A stretch of 64,000 bases of DNA from Phytopseudomonas straminea (GTDB taxonomy: Bacteria; Pseudomonadota; Gammaproteobacteria; Pseudomonadales; Pseudomonadaceae), in assembly GCF_900112645.1 (NCBI RefSeq), contig NZ_FOMO01000005.1:385926-449925 (forward strand), read 5' to 3'. Shown piece after piece: positions 8,088-16,645 of the stretch. The translations under genes were made by a program, and so were the position numbers. Each line of letters begins with the position of its first letter. Position 1 is the first letter of the stretch. The notes below the pieces were generated by a model. The model was given only the letters and a program-made list of their open reading frames with translations. It was not told where the DNA came from and made no database searches.

Positions 8088-8929
8088 GCCAAACCCTACG
8101 CCACGGCGACCGCTCCCAGGCCGTCCAGCAACTGCAGCGCTCCCTGATCGCCCGCGGCTACAACCTCTACCCGGATGGCGACTTCGGCGACGAAACTGAG
8201 AAAGCCGTCCGTGCCTTCCAGCTCAAGGTGGGCCTGGTGGTCGACGGCGCCGCCGGCCCGAAAACCCTGGCCGCACTCGCCGGTGCCGACTGCTCCAAGC
8301 TGCTCAGCAACGCCACCCTGGTGGCGGCTGCCGAGCGCCTCGGCGTCGAGCTGGCCAGCGTCTACGCCGTCAACGAGGTGGAATCCGCCGGCGCTGGCTT
8401 CCTGAGCAACGGCAAGCCCGCCATTTTGTTCGAGCGCCACATCATGCATCGCCAGTTGAGCACCCCGCGGAGCCCGGACCAGGTCGCCGGCAAGCTCAAG
8501 GCCCGCGCCGATCTGCTGGCCAGCGAATTCCCCAACCTGGTCAATGTTCGCCCCGGTGGCTACGCCGGCGGCGTGGCCGAGCACCAGCGCTTGGCCCAGG
8601 CTCGCCAGCTCGATGACACCGCCGCGCTCGAATCGGCCAGTTGGGGCGCCTTCCAGATCATGGGCTTCCACGCCACCCGTCTCGGCTATGCCAGCGTGCA
8701 GGCCTTCGCCGCCGCCATGGCCCAGGATGAAAACGCCCAGTTCAATGCCTTCGTGGCGTTCATCGAAGCCGACCCGGTGCTGCAAAAGGCCCTGAAAGCC
8801 CGCAAGTGGAAGGACTTCGCCGCCAAGTACAACGGCCCCAACTACGCCCGCAACCTGTACGACGTGAAGCTGCAGCGCGCCTACGAGCGCCATGCCGGCT
8901 GTGGCTGCGGCCAGCAGGCCGCCGCGTGA
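8084..8929 (+). CDS. Endolysin: N-acetylmuramidase with peptidoglycan-binding domain
   Basis: A 281-residue murein hydrolase. Residues about 5-65 form a peptidoglycan-binding domain (LRHGDRSQAVQQLQRSL, YPDGDFGDETEKAVRAFQ). The rest is a DUF3380-type N-acetylmuramidase with the family-like VNEVESAGAGFL, in which the Glu is the expected catalytic residue, then LFERHIMHR and SWGAFQIMGFH. No signal peptide is seen, so export depends on the holin. It overlaps the holin and the i-spanin genes by 4 bases each. Confidence 0.93.
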   Translation: MSQTLRHGDRSQAVQQLQRSLIARGYNLYPDGDFGDETEKAVRAFQLKVGLVVDGAAGPKTLAALAGADCSKLLSNATLVAAAERLGVELASVYAVNEVESAGAGFLSNGKPAILFERHIMHRQLSTPRSPDQVAGKLKARADLLASEFPNLVNVRPGGYAGGVAEHQRLAQARQLDDTAALESASWGAFQIMGFHATRLGYASVQAFAAAMAQDENAQFNAFVAFIEADPVLQKALKARKWKDFAAKYNGPNYARNLYDVKLQRAYERHAGCGCGQQAAA

Positions 8930-9369
8930 GCCCCCTGCGCCAGGCCGCTTACGGCGTCGCCCTGCTGCTGGCCATCGCCCTGTTCATCTGGGGCGGCTAT
9001 CAGCAGAGCCTGGCCGCCCAGGCCCGCGCCAAGGCCGACGCCGAGCGCATTGCCACGCTCGAACAGCGCAGCGCCCGCCAGGCCCAGACCATCATCAACC
9101 TGGGCGCCGATATCGCCACCCAGCGCCTGGCCCAGCAGGGCCTGCAGAACAATCGCGCCGACCTGCAGCAGGCCAACGCCGTGCACCAGGTGCAGAAAAA
9201 GGAGACCGTCCGCAATGACCCGCCTGCACAAAACTGGGCTGCTCAGCCTCTGCCTGCTCTCACTCGCCGCCTGCACCAGCGCCCCGCCATCACCGGAGCC
9301 GCTGGTTACCGTGCATTCCAGTCCAGTCGTAACGCGCTGCACCCTCCCGCCGGCGGCGCCGATCGATAA
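8926..9369 (+). CDS. Inner-membrane spanin (LysB-like)
   Basis: 147 residues from a GTG start that overlaps the endolysin stop. It has one N-terminal membrane segment (YGVALLLAIALFIWGGY) followed by a periplasmic coiled coil rich in Ala, Gln and Arg to about residue 90. This is the i-spanin design: it bridges to the outer-membrane lipoprotein to disrupt the outer membrane at lysis. The o-spanin gene is nested in another frame from 9215. The part of this protein beyond residue 97 overlaps it and has atypical composition. Confidence 0.85.
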   Translation: MSPLRQAAYGVALLLAIALFIWGGYQQSLAAQARAKADAERIATLEQRSARQAQTIINLGADIATQRLAQQGLQNNRADLQQANAVHQVQKKETVRNDPPAQNWAAQPLPALTRRLHQRPAITGAAGYRAFQSSRNALHPPAGGADR

Positions 9370-9475
9370 CGGCGAGCTCAGCGACGACAACGACGCCCTG
9401 CTCGCCGCCTGGGCCGACTGCGCCGCCCAGGTCGATGCCGTGTTCGAACACAACCAGCAGAGGCCCGCACCGTGA
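9215..9475 (+). CDS. Outer-membrane lipoprotein spanin (LysC-like), nested
   Basis: 86 residues encoded partly inside the LysB gene in a different frame. A signal peptide ends in the lipobox LSLAAC with lipidated Cys20, followed by a Pro/Ser-rich stretch typical of o-spanins. AAAAAGGAGA lies upstream at about 9195-9204. Its stop overlaps the GTG start of gene R. Nested Rz/Rz1-type architecture is standard for P2-like lysis cassettes. Confidence 0.87.
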   Translation: MTRLHKTGLLSLCLLSLAACTSAPPSPEPLVTVHSSPVVTRCTLPPAAPIDNGELSDDNDALLAAWADCAAQVDAVFEHNQQRPAP

Positions 9476-9951
9476 ACAAACCCAACAGCCTGCGCGAGCA
9501 CCTGCTGGCCAAGGTCCCAGGCCTCGCCCAGAACCCGGATCGCCTGCTGATCTTCATCGACGAAGGCACCCTGCGTTGCACCTCGGCCGCGTCCCTGTCG
9601 TGGGAATACGGCTACACACTGCAGGTCATAGTCACCGACTTCGCCGCCCACCCGGACACCGTCATGCTGCCCCTGCTCGGCTGGCTCATCGTCCACCAGA
9701 ACGAGCTGCTGTCCAACCTGACCAAGTCCGCCGAGGGCATCGCCTTCGAGGCCGACGTGCTCGACGGCAACACCATCGACCTGGCCCTCAAGCTGCCCCT
9801 GACCGAGCGCGTGGTCGTCGGCAAGGACGAAGCCGGCGCCACCACCCTCACACACCCGGCCGAGCCGCAGCCGATGCAGGCCTTCACCGATCCCGCCTGG
9901 CCACCAGCCGGCAGCGACAGCCAGCGCGAGTGGTACCTGCCAGATGGCTGA
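9472..9951 (+). CDS. R: Tail completion protein (P2 gpR family)
   Basis: 159 residues starting with GTG within the LysC stop. gpR and gpS complete the tail end that joins the head. The N-terminus NKPNSLREHLLAKVPGL and the following LIFIDEGTLRCT match the family. The C-terminal ~25 residues are Pro-rich. It overlaps gene S by 8 bases. Confidence 0.9.
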   Translation: MNKPNSLREHLLAKVPGLAQNPDRLLIFIDEGTLRCTSAASLSWEYGYTLQVIVTDFAAHPDTVMLPLLGWLIVHQNELLSNLTKSAEGIAFEADVLDGNTIDLALKLPLTERVVVGKDEAGATTLTHPAEPQPMQAFTDPAWPPAGSDSQREWYLPDG

Positions 9952-10402
9952 CACCCTCGACGACCTGTCTAGCTGGCTCACTCCGCTGCTGATGCGCCTA
10001 CAGCCCGCCCAGCGCGCCAAGCTGGCCCGCGAGGCCGCCAAGCGCATGCGCCGTACCCAGCAGCAACGCATCCTGGTGCAGCGCAACCCGGACGGCACCG
10101 TCTTCACCCCGCGCAAGGCACGTACCCTGCGCAGCAAGCAGGGCCGCATCAAGGCCCGCGCCAAGATGTTCACCAAGCTGCGCACCGCGCGCTACCTCAA
10201 GGCCGGGGGCAGCGCTGCAGAGGCCACCGTCAGCTTTGCCGGGCGCATCAGCCGTATCGCCCGCATTCACCAGTACGGCCTGCGGGATCGCCCCGGAAAG
10301 GGCATGCCCGACGTGCAGTACGCCAAGCGCGAGCTGCTCGGCTTCGCACCAGGTGACCGCGACATGCTCAGTGACCTGCTGCTCGAGCACCTCGCCGGCT
10401 GA
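9944..10402 (+). CDS. S: Tail completion protein (P2 gpS family)
   Basis: 152 residues with an Arg/Lys-rich middle (RKARTLRSKQGRIKARAKMF) and the family-like RIARIHQYGLRDRPG. It works with gpR in tail completion. Last gene of the O-to-S late operon; the accessory slot equivalent to P2 orf30 follows. Confidence 0.9.
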   Translation: MADTLDDLSSWLTPLLMRLQPAQRAKLAREAAKRMRRTQQQRILVQRNPDGTVFTPRKARTLRSKQGRIKARAKMFTKLRTARYLKAGGSAAEATVSFAGRISRIARIHQYGLRDRPGKGMPDVQYAKRELLGFAPGDRDMLSDLLLEHLAG

Positions 10403-10407
10403 GGTAC

Positions 10408-10458
10408 ACGGTGCAGTATCACTGCACCGTTGACGCTCCCCGGCATCAGCGCTATCGT
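10408..10458 (+). promoter_or_regulatory. Hairpin followed by a putative sigma-70 promoter
   Basis: ACGGTGCAG (10408-10416) and CTGCACCGT (10422-10430) form a perfect 9-bp stem with a 5-nt loop just after gene S; it lacks a U-run. It overlaps a possible promoter: TTGACG at 10430-10435, a 17-bp spacer and TATCGT at 10453-10458. This would start a short transcript into the ash-like leader. Confidence 0.5.
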
Positions 10459-10461
10459 TCG

Positions 10462-10688
10462 CCCGTCGCTGCAAAATCAGCGACACGGGTTTGGTCGCCC
10501 GTTTAAAGCAAAAGGCGCACGACGCCGATTAGGCGTTTTTTTGTGCCCGTGTTATGGCGGGCTGTGCGTGGGAGGGCTTCGGCCCTGCCGGGTTCCTTTT
10601 GCCCCGGTCGACCAACCTGCGCACAGTTCGCCACCCCTTTGTTTGGTCGCAAAGGCGGCGAACTCCAAATAGCAAAAGGAGTTCCACC
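10462..10688 (+). other. ash/P4-leader-like structured region
   Basis: About 230 bases with several small inverted repeats (for example GTCGCTG/CAGCGAC at about 10467-10485, GGCG.../CGCCG.../GGCG then a T-run ending near 10543). By recollection it resembles the leader found before ash-family genes in P4-like satellites and many prophages. An 80-codon frame (10430-10672) and a 92-codon frame (10554-10829) are open here, but neither is clearly translated. The likely product is a structured leader or small RNA for the gene at 10689. Confidence 0.4.
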
Positions 10689-10829
10689 ATGCTCATGCAC
10701 CTCCTCGCTCGCCTGATTCTCACCGCCGACGAACGCATTCTACTTACCAGCCTGCGCAAGCTCGACAAGGATGAACAGCAGTTTTTCCAGCGCGCTATAG
10801 ACGCCATGGCTCACCGTCAGCCACGCTAG
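10689..10829 (+). CDS. Small protein resembling the repressor C-terminal tail
   Basis: 46 residues, ATG at 10689 after AAAAGGAG. The core LTADERILLTSLRKLDKDEQ is predicted helical and matches residues of the 60-residue protein at 27994-28176 (LTPTERMLIRFYRQLDEGEQ) and, more loosely, the C-terminal part of the repressor at 32177-32536 (LSPDESHLLADYRRL). It has no DNA-binding domain of its own. A small regulator that binds the repressor is a hypothesis, not shown. Confidence 0.6.
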   Translation: MLMHLLARLILTADERILLTSLRKLDKDEQQFFQRAIDAMAHRQPR

Positions 10830-10934
10830 AATGCCTGCGCTCGATTAGGGCCAGTGTCGACTTGCAGCATCTCAGTCCTTCGATTGAAACTGCCTGCAGC
10901 TGAATATCAAACCGATCATTAGGAAGTGATCACT

Positions 10935-12053
10935 ATGAGCCGTGAAGAGCGTAACAAGCGCCTGAAAGCAATCAAAGAAAGCTTGGACACCGGATGGGAA
11001 GTTACGGGCGTCTCAGTTCGTGACTTTATTAGTTGGTTCGGGGCTGAACGCCGGGGCAACATGGTTTCTTATGTTATCCGCAAAGTTCTCAAGGAATTCG
11101 AACTTGAAACATTCCCGGATTTTGACACGGTACCTCTTGACGCAAAAATCAGTTTCAAGCTGATAACCTCTCCAGATCAAGACAATGATCAATCAGAGGA
11201 GACTCCTGACGAAACTAGCGAGTCCTTTGATGACATTAACCCTGAAGCCACGGCTTCCGATGGCGATATTGAAACAGCACAAGCTCTACTTGTAACCGGT
11301 GCATTGCACGAGCCAGCATTCAGGCTGAGTCGCCTGGTATCGGCCCATAACAAACCAGTTTGTGTAAAACCTGACAGTAGTTTGAAAGAAGCCGTGACTT
11401 TGATGCTCCGCCACGACTTTTCACAACTGCCAGTAATGACCAATGAACGAGACGTAAAAGGTATCGTTAGCTGGGAGTCCATAGGTACAGCGCTTTTTTT
11501 TGAGAGTGAAAAGTCTCCTATGTACGTTCGTGAATGTATGGTAAGCCACAATGAGATGCCAGCTGCCAGCTCAATATTTATTGCGATCCCACACATAGTC
11601 CAGCACTCTTACATACTAGTAAGAGATCTTGACAAAACCATATCTGGCATTATCACAACCGCAGACTTGAGCTTGCAGTTTAAGCAGCTATCAGAGCCTT
11701 TCCTGCTTCTCGCCGAAATTGAAAATCATGTGAGAGCTTTGATTGATGGAAAATTCACCCAACATGAGCTTGCCCAGTTCAAAGCCCCTGGCGACGATGA
11801 AAGGCTTATCGAAACAGTAGCCGACCTAACTTTCGGTGAGTACATCCGAATTTTTGAGAACCCCATTTCATGGGCCAAAACAAAACTCCAAATCGACCGA
11901 GCCACGTTTATCTCTGAGCTAGAAAAAATTAGGGTGATTCGTAACGATGTTATGCACTTCGACCCTGACGGAATGACTCCAGAGAAACATGAGCTGCTGA
12001 CCAAGTTCGTGCACTTTATCCATGCGATAAAGAAGTTACATTCCTCTCCTTAA
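10935..12053 (+). CDS. CBS-pair plus HEPN (Swt1-like) protein, candidate defence gene
   Basis: 372 residues; ATG at 10935 preceded by AGGAAG. The N-terminal ~60 residues are basic, followed by an acidic linker (residues about 80-110). Two CBS-like modules follow (about 120-185 and 190-245, with QLPVMTNERDVKGIVSWES). The C-terminal part ends in IRVIRNDVMHFDP, in which R336-x4-H341 is the RNase motif of HEPN domains, resembling the Swt1-type group. CBS pairs sense adenosyl nucleotides, so a nucleotide-gated RNase is inferred. AT-rich (near 45% GC by eye) in a GC-rich late region; it lies in the slot between S and V. Confidence 0.75.
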   Translation: MSREERNKRLKAIKESLDTGWEVTGVSVRDFISWFGAERRGNMVSYVIRKVLKEFELETFPDFDTVPLDAKISFKLITSPDQDNDQSEETPDETSESFDDINPEATASDGDIETAQALLVTGALHEPAFRLSRLVSAHNKPVCVKPDSSLKEAVTLMLRHDFSQLPVMTNERDVKGIVSWESIGTALFFESEKSPMYVRECMVSHNEMPAASSIFIAIPHIVQHSYILVRDLDKTISGIITTADLSLQFKQLSEPFLLLAEIENHVRALIDGKFTQHELAQFKAPGDDERLIETVADLTFGEYIRIFENPISWAKTKLQIDRATFISELEKIRVIRNDVMHFDPDGMTPEKHELLTKFVHFIHAIKKLHSSP

Positions 12054-12055
12054 AT

Positions 12056-12076
12056 TTGTAAGAAGCTTCACTACAA
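12056..12076 (+). promoter_or_regulatory. Putative Ogr-type late activator site (PV)
   Basis: TTGTAA-N9-CTACAA, one base different from the perfect copies at 4222 and 16646, starts 2 bases after the stop of the CBS-HEPN gene and about 56 bp (centre) before the V start. It would switch on the V-W-J-I-H operon. Its preservation directly at the cargo boundary suggests insertion of the cargo upstream of the native promoter. Confidence 0.72.
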
Positions 12077-12121
12077 CCCCCACCTGCTGCGCCCCTCGCG
12101 CGAGGGCGCCACCATCGCGGC

Positions 12122-12694
12122 ATGACTTCCATCGCCGCCCTTGCCCGCCTGATCGAAAACCTTGTCCGCCTCGGCACCATCGCCGAGGTGGACGAGTCGA
12201 AAGCCCGCGTGCGCGTGAAGTCCGGCGAGCTGCTCACCACCTGGCTGCCTTGGCTGGCCCTGCGCGCCGGCGCCGACCGAGCCTGGAACCCGCCCACCGA
12301 CGGCGAACAGGTTGTGCTGCTGAGCCCCTCCGGCCAGCTTGCCCAGGGCATCGTGCTCACCGGCCTGTTCAGCGAAGCCAACCCGGCCAACGGCGGCCGC
12401 GCAGGCCTGCACCGCACCACCTACCGTGATGGCGCCGTGCTCGAGTACGACAGCATCGCCCACCTGCTGCGCGTCCAGCTGCCCGCCGGCGGCCGAATCG
12501 AAATCACCGCCCCGGCCGGCCTCGATATCACTGGCGACATCCGCCACACCGGCGACTACACCCAGACCGGCAACCAGACCATCACCGGCACGGTTGAGGT
12601 CAGCGAAGACGTAGTCGCAGCCGGCATCAGCCTGGTCCAGCACCGCCATGGCGGCGTGCAGTCGGGCGGCAGCAGCACGGGGCAGCCGCAATGA
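12122..12694 (+). CDS. V: Baseplate assembly protein V, spike (P2 gpV family)
   Basis: 190 residues. gpV forms the trimeric membrane-piercing spike at the centre of the baseplate. The OB-fold part (residues 15-95, with TIAEVDESKARVRVKSG and WNPPTDGEQVVLLSPSG) is followed by a repetitive beta region, GLDITGDIRHTGDYTQTGNQ, and a His-containing end QHRHGGVQSG as in metal-binding spike tips. Overlaps W by 4 bases. Confidence 0.93.
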   Translation: MTSIAALARLIENLVRLGTIAEVDESKARVRVKSGELLTTWLPWLALRAGADRAWNPPTDGEQVVLLSPSGQLAQGIVLTGLFSEANPANGGRAGLHRTTYRDGAVLEYDSIAHLLRVQLPAGGRIEITAPAGLDITGDIRHTGDYTQTGNQTITGTVEVSEDVVAAGISLVQHRHGGVQSGGSSTGQPQ

Positions 12695-13035
12695 ACCGCC
12701 ACACCGGCAGCACCATCACCGAGCTGGAGCACATCAGCCAGAGCATCGGCGACATCCTCACCACCCGCCTGGGTACCCGCGTGATGCGCCGCGAGTACGG
12801 CAGCCTGCTGGTCGACCTGATCGACCAGCCCGGCAACGACACCACCCGCTTGCTCTGCTATGCCGCCATCGCCATGGCCGTCATGCGCTGGGAGCCGCGC
12901 ATACGGCTCAGCCGCGTGCAGCTGGACGCCGGCACCATGGCCGGCCAGTTCGTGCTCACCCTGGAAGCCGTCCGCGTAGACACCAACGAGGCCGCCAACC
13001 TGGTCATCCCCCTGCGCATGGGGGCCGCAGCATGA
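12691..13035 (+). CDS. W: Baseplate wedge protein W (P2 gpW, gp25-like)
   Basis: 114 residues of the T4 gp25 family. It contains HISQSIGDILTTRLGTRVMR and REYGSLLVDLIDQPGND, including the conserved R-x-Y-G-S. It helps form the baseplate wedge that starts sheath polymerisation. Coupled to V and J by 4-base ATGA overlaps. Confidence 0.95.
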   Translation: MNRHTGSTITELEHISQSIGDILTTRLGTRVMRREYGSLLVDLIDQPGNDTTRLLCYAAIAMAVMRWEPRIRLSRVQLDAGTMAGQFVLTLEAVRVDTNEAANLVIPLRMGAAA

Positions 13036-13934
13036 ACGTCTTTACGCCTATCGACCTGGCCGCCCTGCCAGACCCGCAAGTCGTCGAGCAGCTCGACTAC
13101 GAAGCCATCCTCGCCGAGCGCAAGGCCTACACCGTCAGCCTGTGGCCGGCCGACGAGCAAGCCACCATCGCCGCCCGCCTGGCGCTGGAGTCCGAGCCGC
13201 TTACCAAGCTGGTGCAGGAAAACGCCTACCGCGAAACCCTGCTGCGTCAGCGCGTCAACGAAGCGGCCCTGGCCACCATGCTCGCCAAGGCCCGCGGCAC
13301 AGACCTGGAGCAGATCGCCGGCAACTACAACGTGCGCCGCCTGGTCATCACCCCGGCCACCGAAACCGACGCAGCCGTGATGGAATCGGACGAGGCGCTG
13401 CGTGAGCGAACGCAAATGGCCTTCGAAGGCCTCAGCACCGCCGGCCCGCGTAACGCCTACATCTTCCATGCTCGCAGCGCGGACGGCCGCATCGCTGACG
13501 CCACAGCCGAAAGCCCGTCACCCGCCGTCGTGGTCGTCACCGTGCAGCACGCCCTGGGCGACGGCACCGTGCCGGCCGACCTGCAGGCCGTCGTGCTCCA
13601 GTACCTGTCCGATGATGACCGCCGGCCGGTTGCCGACCGCCTCACCGTGCAATCGGCCCAGGTACTGCCCTACCAGGTCACCGCCCAACTGCACCTGGCC
13701 ACCACCGGCCCCGAGACCGAGCCAATTCTTGCGGCCGCACAGGCTCAGCTGGATGCCCTGGTAAATACCCGCCGCCGCCTGGGCGTCGAGGTGTCCACCT
13801 CGGCCATCCACGCCGCCTTGCACGTTGAAGGCGTGCGCCGTGTGGATCTGCAAGGCTGGGATGACATCAAGCCTACCCCAGCCCAGGCCGCTTACTGCAC
13901 CGGCACACACATCAGTATCGCGGGGCAGCTATGA
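13032..13934 (+). CDS. J: Baseplate assembly protein J (P2 gpJ family)
   Basis: 300 residues, ATG at 13032 inside the stop of W. Family features: IDLAALPDPQVVEQLDYEAI at the N-terminus, LMAKA-like LATMLAKARGTDLEQIA and the P-rich AYIFHARSADGRIADA region. gpJ forms the edge of the baseplate. Overlaps I by 4 bases. Confidence 0.95.
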   Translation: MNVFTPIDLAALPDPQVVEQLDYEAILAERKAYTVSLWPADEQATIAARLALESEPLTKLVQENAYRETLLRQRVNEAALATMLAKARGTDLEQIAGNYNVRRLVITPATETDAAVMESDEALRERTQMAFEGLSTAGPRNAYIFHARSADGRIADATAESPSPAVVVVTVQHALGDGTVPADLQAVVLQYLSDDDRRPVADRLTVQSAQVLPYQVTAQLHLATTGPETEPILAAAQAQLDALVNTRRRLGVEVSTSAIHAALHVEGVRRVDLQGWDDIKPTPAQAAYCTGTHISIAGQL

Positions 13935-14548
13935 GCGCTGCCCTGCTGCCGTCCAACGGCACCCAGCTCGAACGCCTGGCCGCCCAGGCCCTCGCGCAGA
14001 TCGAGCGCGTGCCCGTGCCGATCCGCGACCTGCTCAGCCCCGCGCGCTGCCCGGTCGAGCTGCTGCCCTACCTGGCCTGGGCCTTCTCGGTGGATCGCTG
14101 GGAGAGTGGCTGGAGCGAAGCCACCAAACGCCAGGTCATCGCCAGCGCGTACTACGTGCACGCACACAAGGGCACCATCGGCGCGCTGCGCCGCGTGGTC
14201 GAACCGCTTGGCTACCTGATCCGCGTCACCGAGTGGTGGCAGGAAAAACCCGAAGGCGTGCCCGGAACCTTCCGCCTCGATATCGGCGTGCTGGAGTCCG
14301 GCATCACCGAAGAGATGTTCGAGTCCCTCACCCTGCTGATCGACGACGCCAAGCCCGTCAGCCGCCACCTCACCGGGCTGGCCATCGTGCTCGAAACCCG
14401 TGGCCGCACCTTCATCGGCGCCACGGCCCTGCATGGCGACACCACAACCGTCTACCCGTACGCACCTGGCCTGATAGAGGTCAGCACACCCGCGATTCTC
14501 CAGGGCGCTGCGGCACACACTATCGACATCATGAGCGTCTACCCATGA
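13931..14548 (+). CDS. I: Tail protein I (P2 gpI family)
   Basis: 205 residues. It shows the typical LLPYLAWAFSVDRWESGWSE and the Trp-containing TEWWQEKPEGVPGTF. It attaches the fibre to the baseplate. Overlaps the fibre gene by 4 bases. Confidence 0.94.
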   Translation: MSAALLPSNGTQLERLAAQALAQIERVPVPIRDLLSPARCPVELLPYLAWAFSVDRWESGWSEATKRQVIASAYYVHAHKGTIGALRRVVEPLGYLIRVTEWWQEKPEGVPGTFRLDIGVLESGITEEMFESLTLLIDDAKPVSRHLTGLAIVLETRGRTFIGATALHGDTTTVYPYAPGLIEVSTPAILQGAAAHTIDIMSVYP

Positions 14549-15846
14549 GCACCTACTACGCCGTCCTTACCGCCACTGGCGAAGCCAAACTCGCCAACGC
14601 AACCGCCCTTGGCACCAAGCTGCAGCTCAGCAAAATGGCCGTCGGCGACGGCAACGGCGCCCTGCCCAACCCGGTCCGCACCCAAACTGCCCTGGTGCGC
14701 GAAACCTACCGGGCGGACCTGAACACGCTCAGCCCCGACCCGATGAACGCAAACCAGATCATTGCCGAAATGGTGATTCCGGAAACTGAGGGCGGCTACT
14801 GGCTGCGCGAGATGGGCATCTACGATGCTGCAGGCGATCTGTTCGCCGTCGCCAACTGCCCCGAAAGCTATAAGCCGCAGATGGCCGAGGGCTCGGGCCG
14901 AACCCAAGTGCTGCGCATGGTGCTCATCGTCAGCAGCACGGCAGCAGTGCAACTCAAGATCGATCCGAGTGTGGTGCTGGCCACACGCGCTTATGTCGAA
15001 AGCCTCATCACCGTGCATCAGACCGGCGCCGACCCCCACAAGCAGTACAAGCTGCGCGGTGCCTTCACATACCTGAATGCCAATACGCAAATAGCTAGCA
15101 GCCATGAGGGCGTCATCATTTTGGACGCCACCGCCGGCGCCCGAACGCTCACTTTGCCACTCAACGATGCTGAACTCGGCGTGCGCGACTTTCTTGTCCG
15201 GCGCGCTGATAACACCGGCAACCGCGCAAAAGTCCAGGCATCAGGCCAGGACAAAATCAAGTTCCACACTCATCTCAATGCGGCCGGCTATCCGTTCCTG
15301 GTGCTGATGGGGGCTGGTGACTGGTGGCATCTGCGCAGTGACGGTGAGGGTGGCTGGTGGCCAATTGCACGGCATGACTCAACGCCGCTGGGGCGCCCTC
15401 TGTTCGACACCACCACCGCCTTTCCAGCCGGCGGCTACGGTGCCTTGAGTGGGCCTGTCCTGGTACGCGCCGACTGGCCATGGCTATGGGACCACGCCCA
15501 GCAATCGGGAATGCTCACCAGCGAGGCTGCTCGCGCAGGCATGGAAGGCGGCTGGACCACTGGAGATGGCTCGACCACGTTCCGCGCTCCAGACCTACGC
15601 GGTGAGTTCATTCGGGTGCTCGATGAGGGCCGCGGCGTCAACGCAGGTCGTGTCGCCGGCAGTTGGCAAGCCGGCGAGATCCAACGGCACTCGCACACGA
15701 TTTTCAGAGGGCTCGCCCAGGCCAACACATCCACATCCAGTAACGGCGGGGACAACATGAGTTTCTCCGGTACATCCGGTGAAACGGGTGGCGATGAAAC
15801 CCGGCCGCGCAGCATCGCCCTTCCAGCTCGCGCGAAATTCATCTGA
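14545..15846 (+). CDS. H: Tail fibre protein (P2 gpH-like, short)
   Basis: 433 residues, shorter than the ~670 residues of P2 gpH. Residues 1-155 are the conserved fibre N-terminal domain (KMAVGDGNGALPNPV, YWLREMGIYDAAGDL) that binds the baseplate. The middle is a phage-specific beta region. The C-terminus is a tail-collar-like tip: WPWLWDHAQQSG, DLRGEFIRVLDEGRGV, and ETRPRSIALPARAKFI. It determines receptor specificity. The following gene is probably its assembly partner. Confidence 0.9.
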   Translation: MSTYYAVLTATGEAKLANATALGTKLQLSKMAVGDGNGALPNPVRTQTALVRETYRADLNTLSPDPMNANQIIAEMVIPETEGGYWLREMGIYDAAGDLFAVANCPESYKPQMAEGSGRTQVLRMVLIVSSTAAVQLKIDPSVVLATRAYVESLITVHQTGADPHKQYKLRGAFTYLNANTQIASSHEGVIILDATAGARTLTLPLNDAELGVRDFLVRRADNTGNRAKVQASGQDKIKFHTHLNAAGYPFLVLMGAGDWWHLRSDGEGGWWPIARHDSTPLGRPLFDTTTAFPAGGYGALSGPVLVRADWPWLWDHAQQSGMLTSEAARAGMEGGWTTGDGSTTFRAPDLRGEFIRVLDEGRGVNAGRVAGSWQAGEIQRHSHTIFRGLAQANTSTSSNGGDNMSFSGTSGETGGDETRPRSIALPARAKFI

Positions 15847-15856
15847 GGAAGTCCGC

Positions 15857-16591
15857 ATGCACATCTACATCCAAGACAACGCGGGTGCCCTTACAGGCCC
15901 CCTCGACCTCCCCGAAACCCCAGGTATCGGCATTCAGCTACCGAGCAACGGTATCCAGCTGGCCAGCAAGCTGGCCAAGCCCATGGCAGGCAAAACCTGG
16001 GCATTGGTCGACGGCAGGCCCGCCCAGATCGCAGATTTTCGCGGTCAGGTGTACAGCACCGAAACAGGTGCGCCACAGCACCATGATTCACTAGGCCCGC
16101 TGCCCGAAAGCCTGACCGCGCAACCACGCCCGTCACTCGATCATAAGTGGAAAGGCACCACATGGGTCATCGATGCAGAGCTACAGGCTGCCAACCGGCA
16201 GGCCCTGCTCACCAAACTCTGCAAGTCCATTGACACAGACGCCGACGCTGCGCGCGCCGCTGTCATCGGTAGCCCAATGCGCGCAGTTGAATACGACCGC
16301 GCCCGTCTTGAGGCCGAGCAATTCAGAGCTGCCGGTTACGAGGGCGAAGCCCCTCCCATGGTCGCCGCCTGGGTCACCAGCGAGCGCAACGCCCAAGCCG
16401 CAGCCGAAGACATCCTCCGCGAGGCTGCCCAATACGAACATGCCCTGGTGCAGGTGCGCACCATCCGCTTACAAGCCAAAGAACAGATCCGCGCGCTGAT
16501 GGCCGCCGGCGATGTCGACCAGGCCGCCCAGCTTACCGAGCAAACCATCGCCGATCTTGCCGCATGTGTGCAGGGTGTAGGCAACGCCTGA
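15857..16591 (+). CDS. Probable tail fibre assembly/chaperone protein
   Basis: 244 residues, ATG at 15857 after GAGGAA. Position right behind the fibre gene and the C-terminal DUF4376-like helical part (AANRQALLTKLCKSIDTDAD onwards) match fibre assembly proteins of P2-like Pseudomonas phages. The N-terminal ~80 residues are beta-rich (TGPLDLPETPGIGIQLPS). It may instead be a structural tail protein. A strong terminator follows. Confidence 0.75.
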   Translation: MHIYIQDNAGALTGPLDLPETPGIGIQLPSNGIQLASKLAKPMAGKTWALVDGRPAQIADFRGQVYSTETGAPQHHDSLGPLPESLTAQPRPSLDHKWKGTTWVIDAELQAANRQALLTKLCKSIDTDADAARAAVIGSPMRAVEYDRARLEAEQFRAAGYEGEAPPMVAAWVTSERNAQAAAEDILREAAQYEHALVQVRTIRLQAKEQIRALMAAGDVDQAAQLTEQTIADLAACVQGVGNA

Positions 16592-16609
16592 CTTTTCCTG
16601 GGGAGGGTT

Positions 16610-16634
16610 AGCCCCGCTACGGCGGGGCTTTTTT
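16610..16634 (+). terminator. Rho-independent terminator after the V-H operon
   Basis: AGCCCCGC-TACG-GCGGGGCT followed by TTTTTT. It ends the baseplate and fibre operon just before the PF activator site. Confidence 0.9.
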
Positions 16635-16645
16635 ATGCCTGCACG

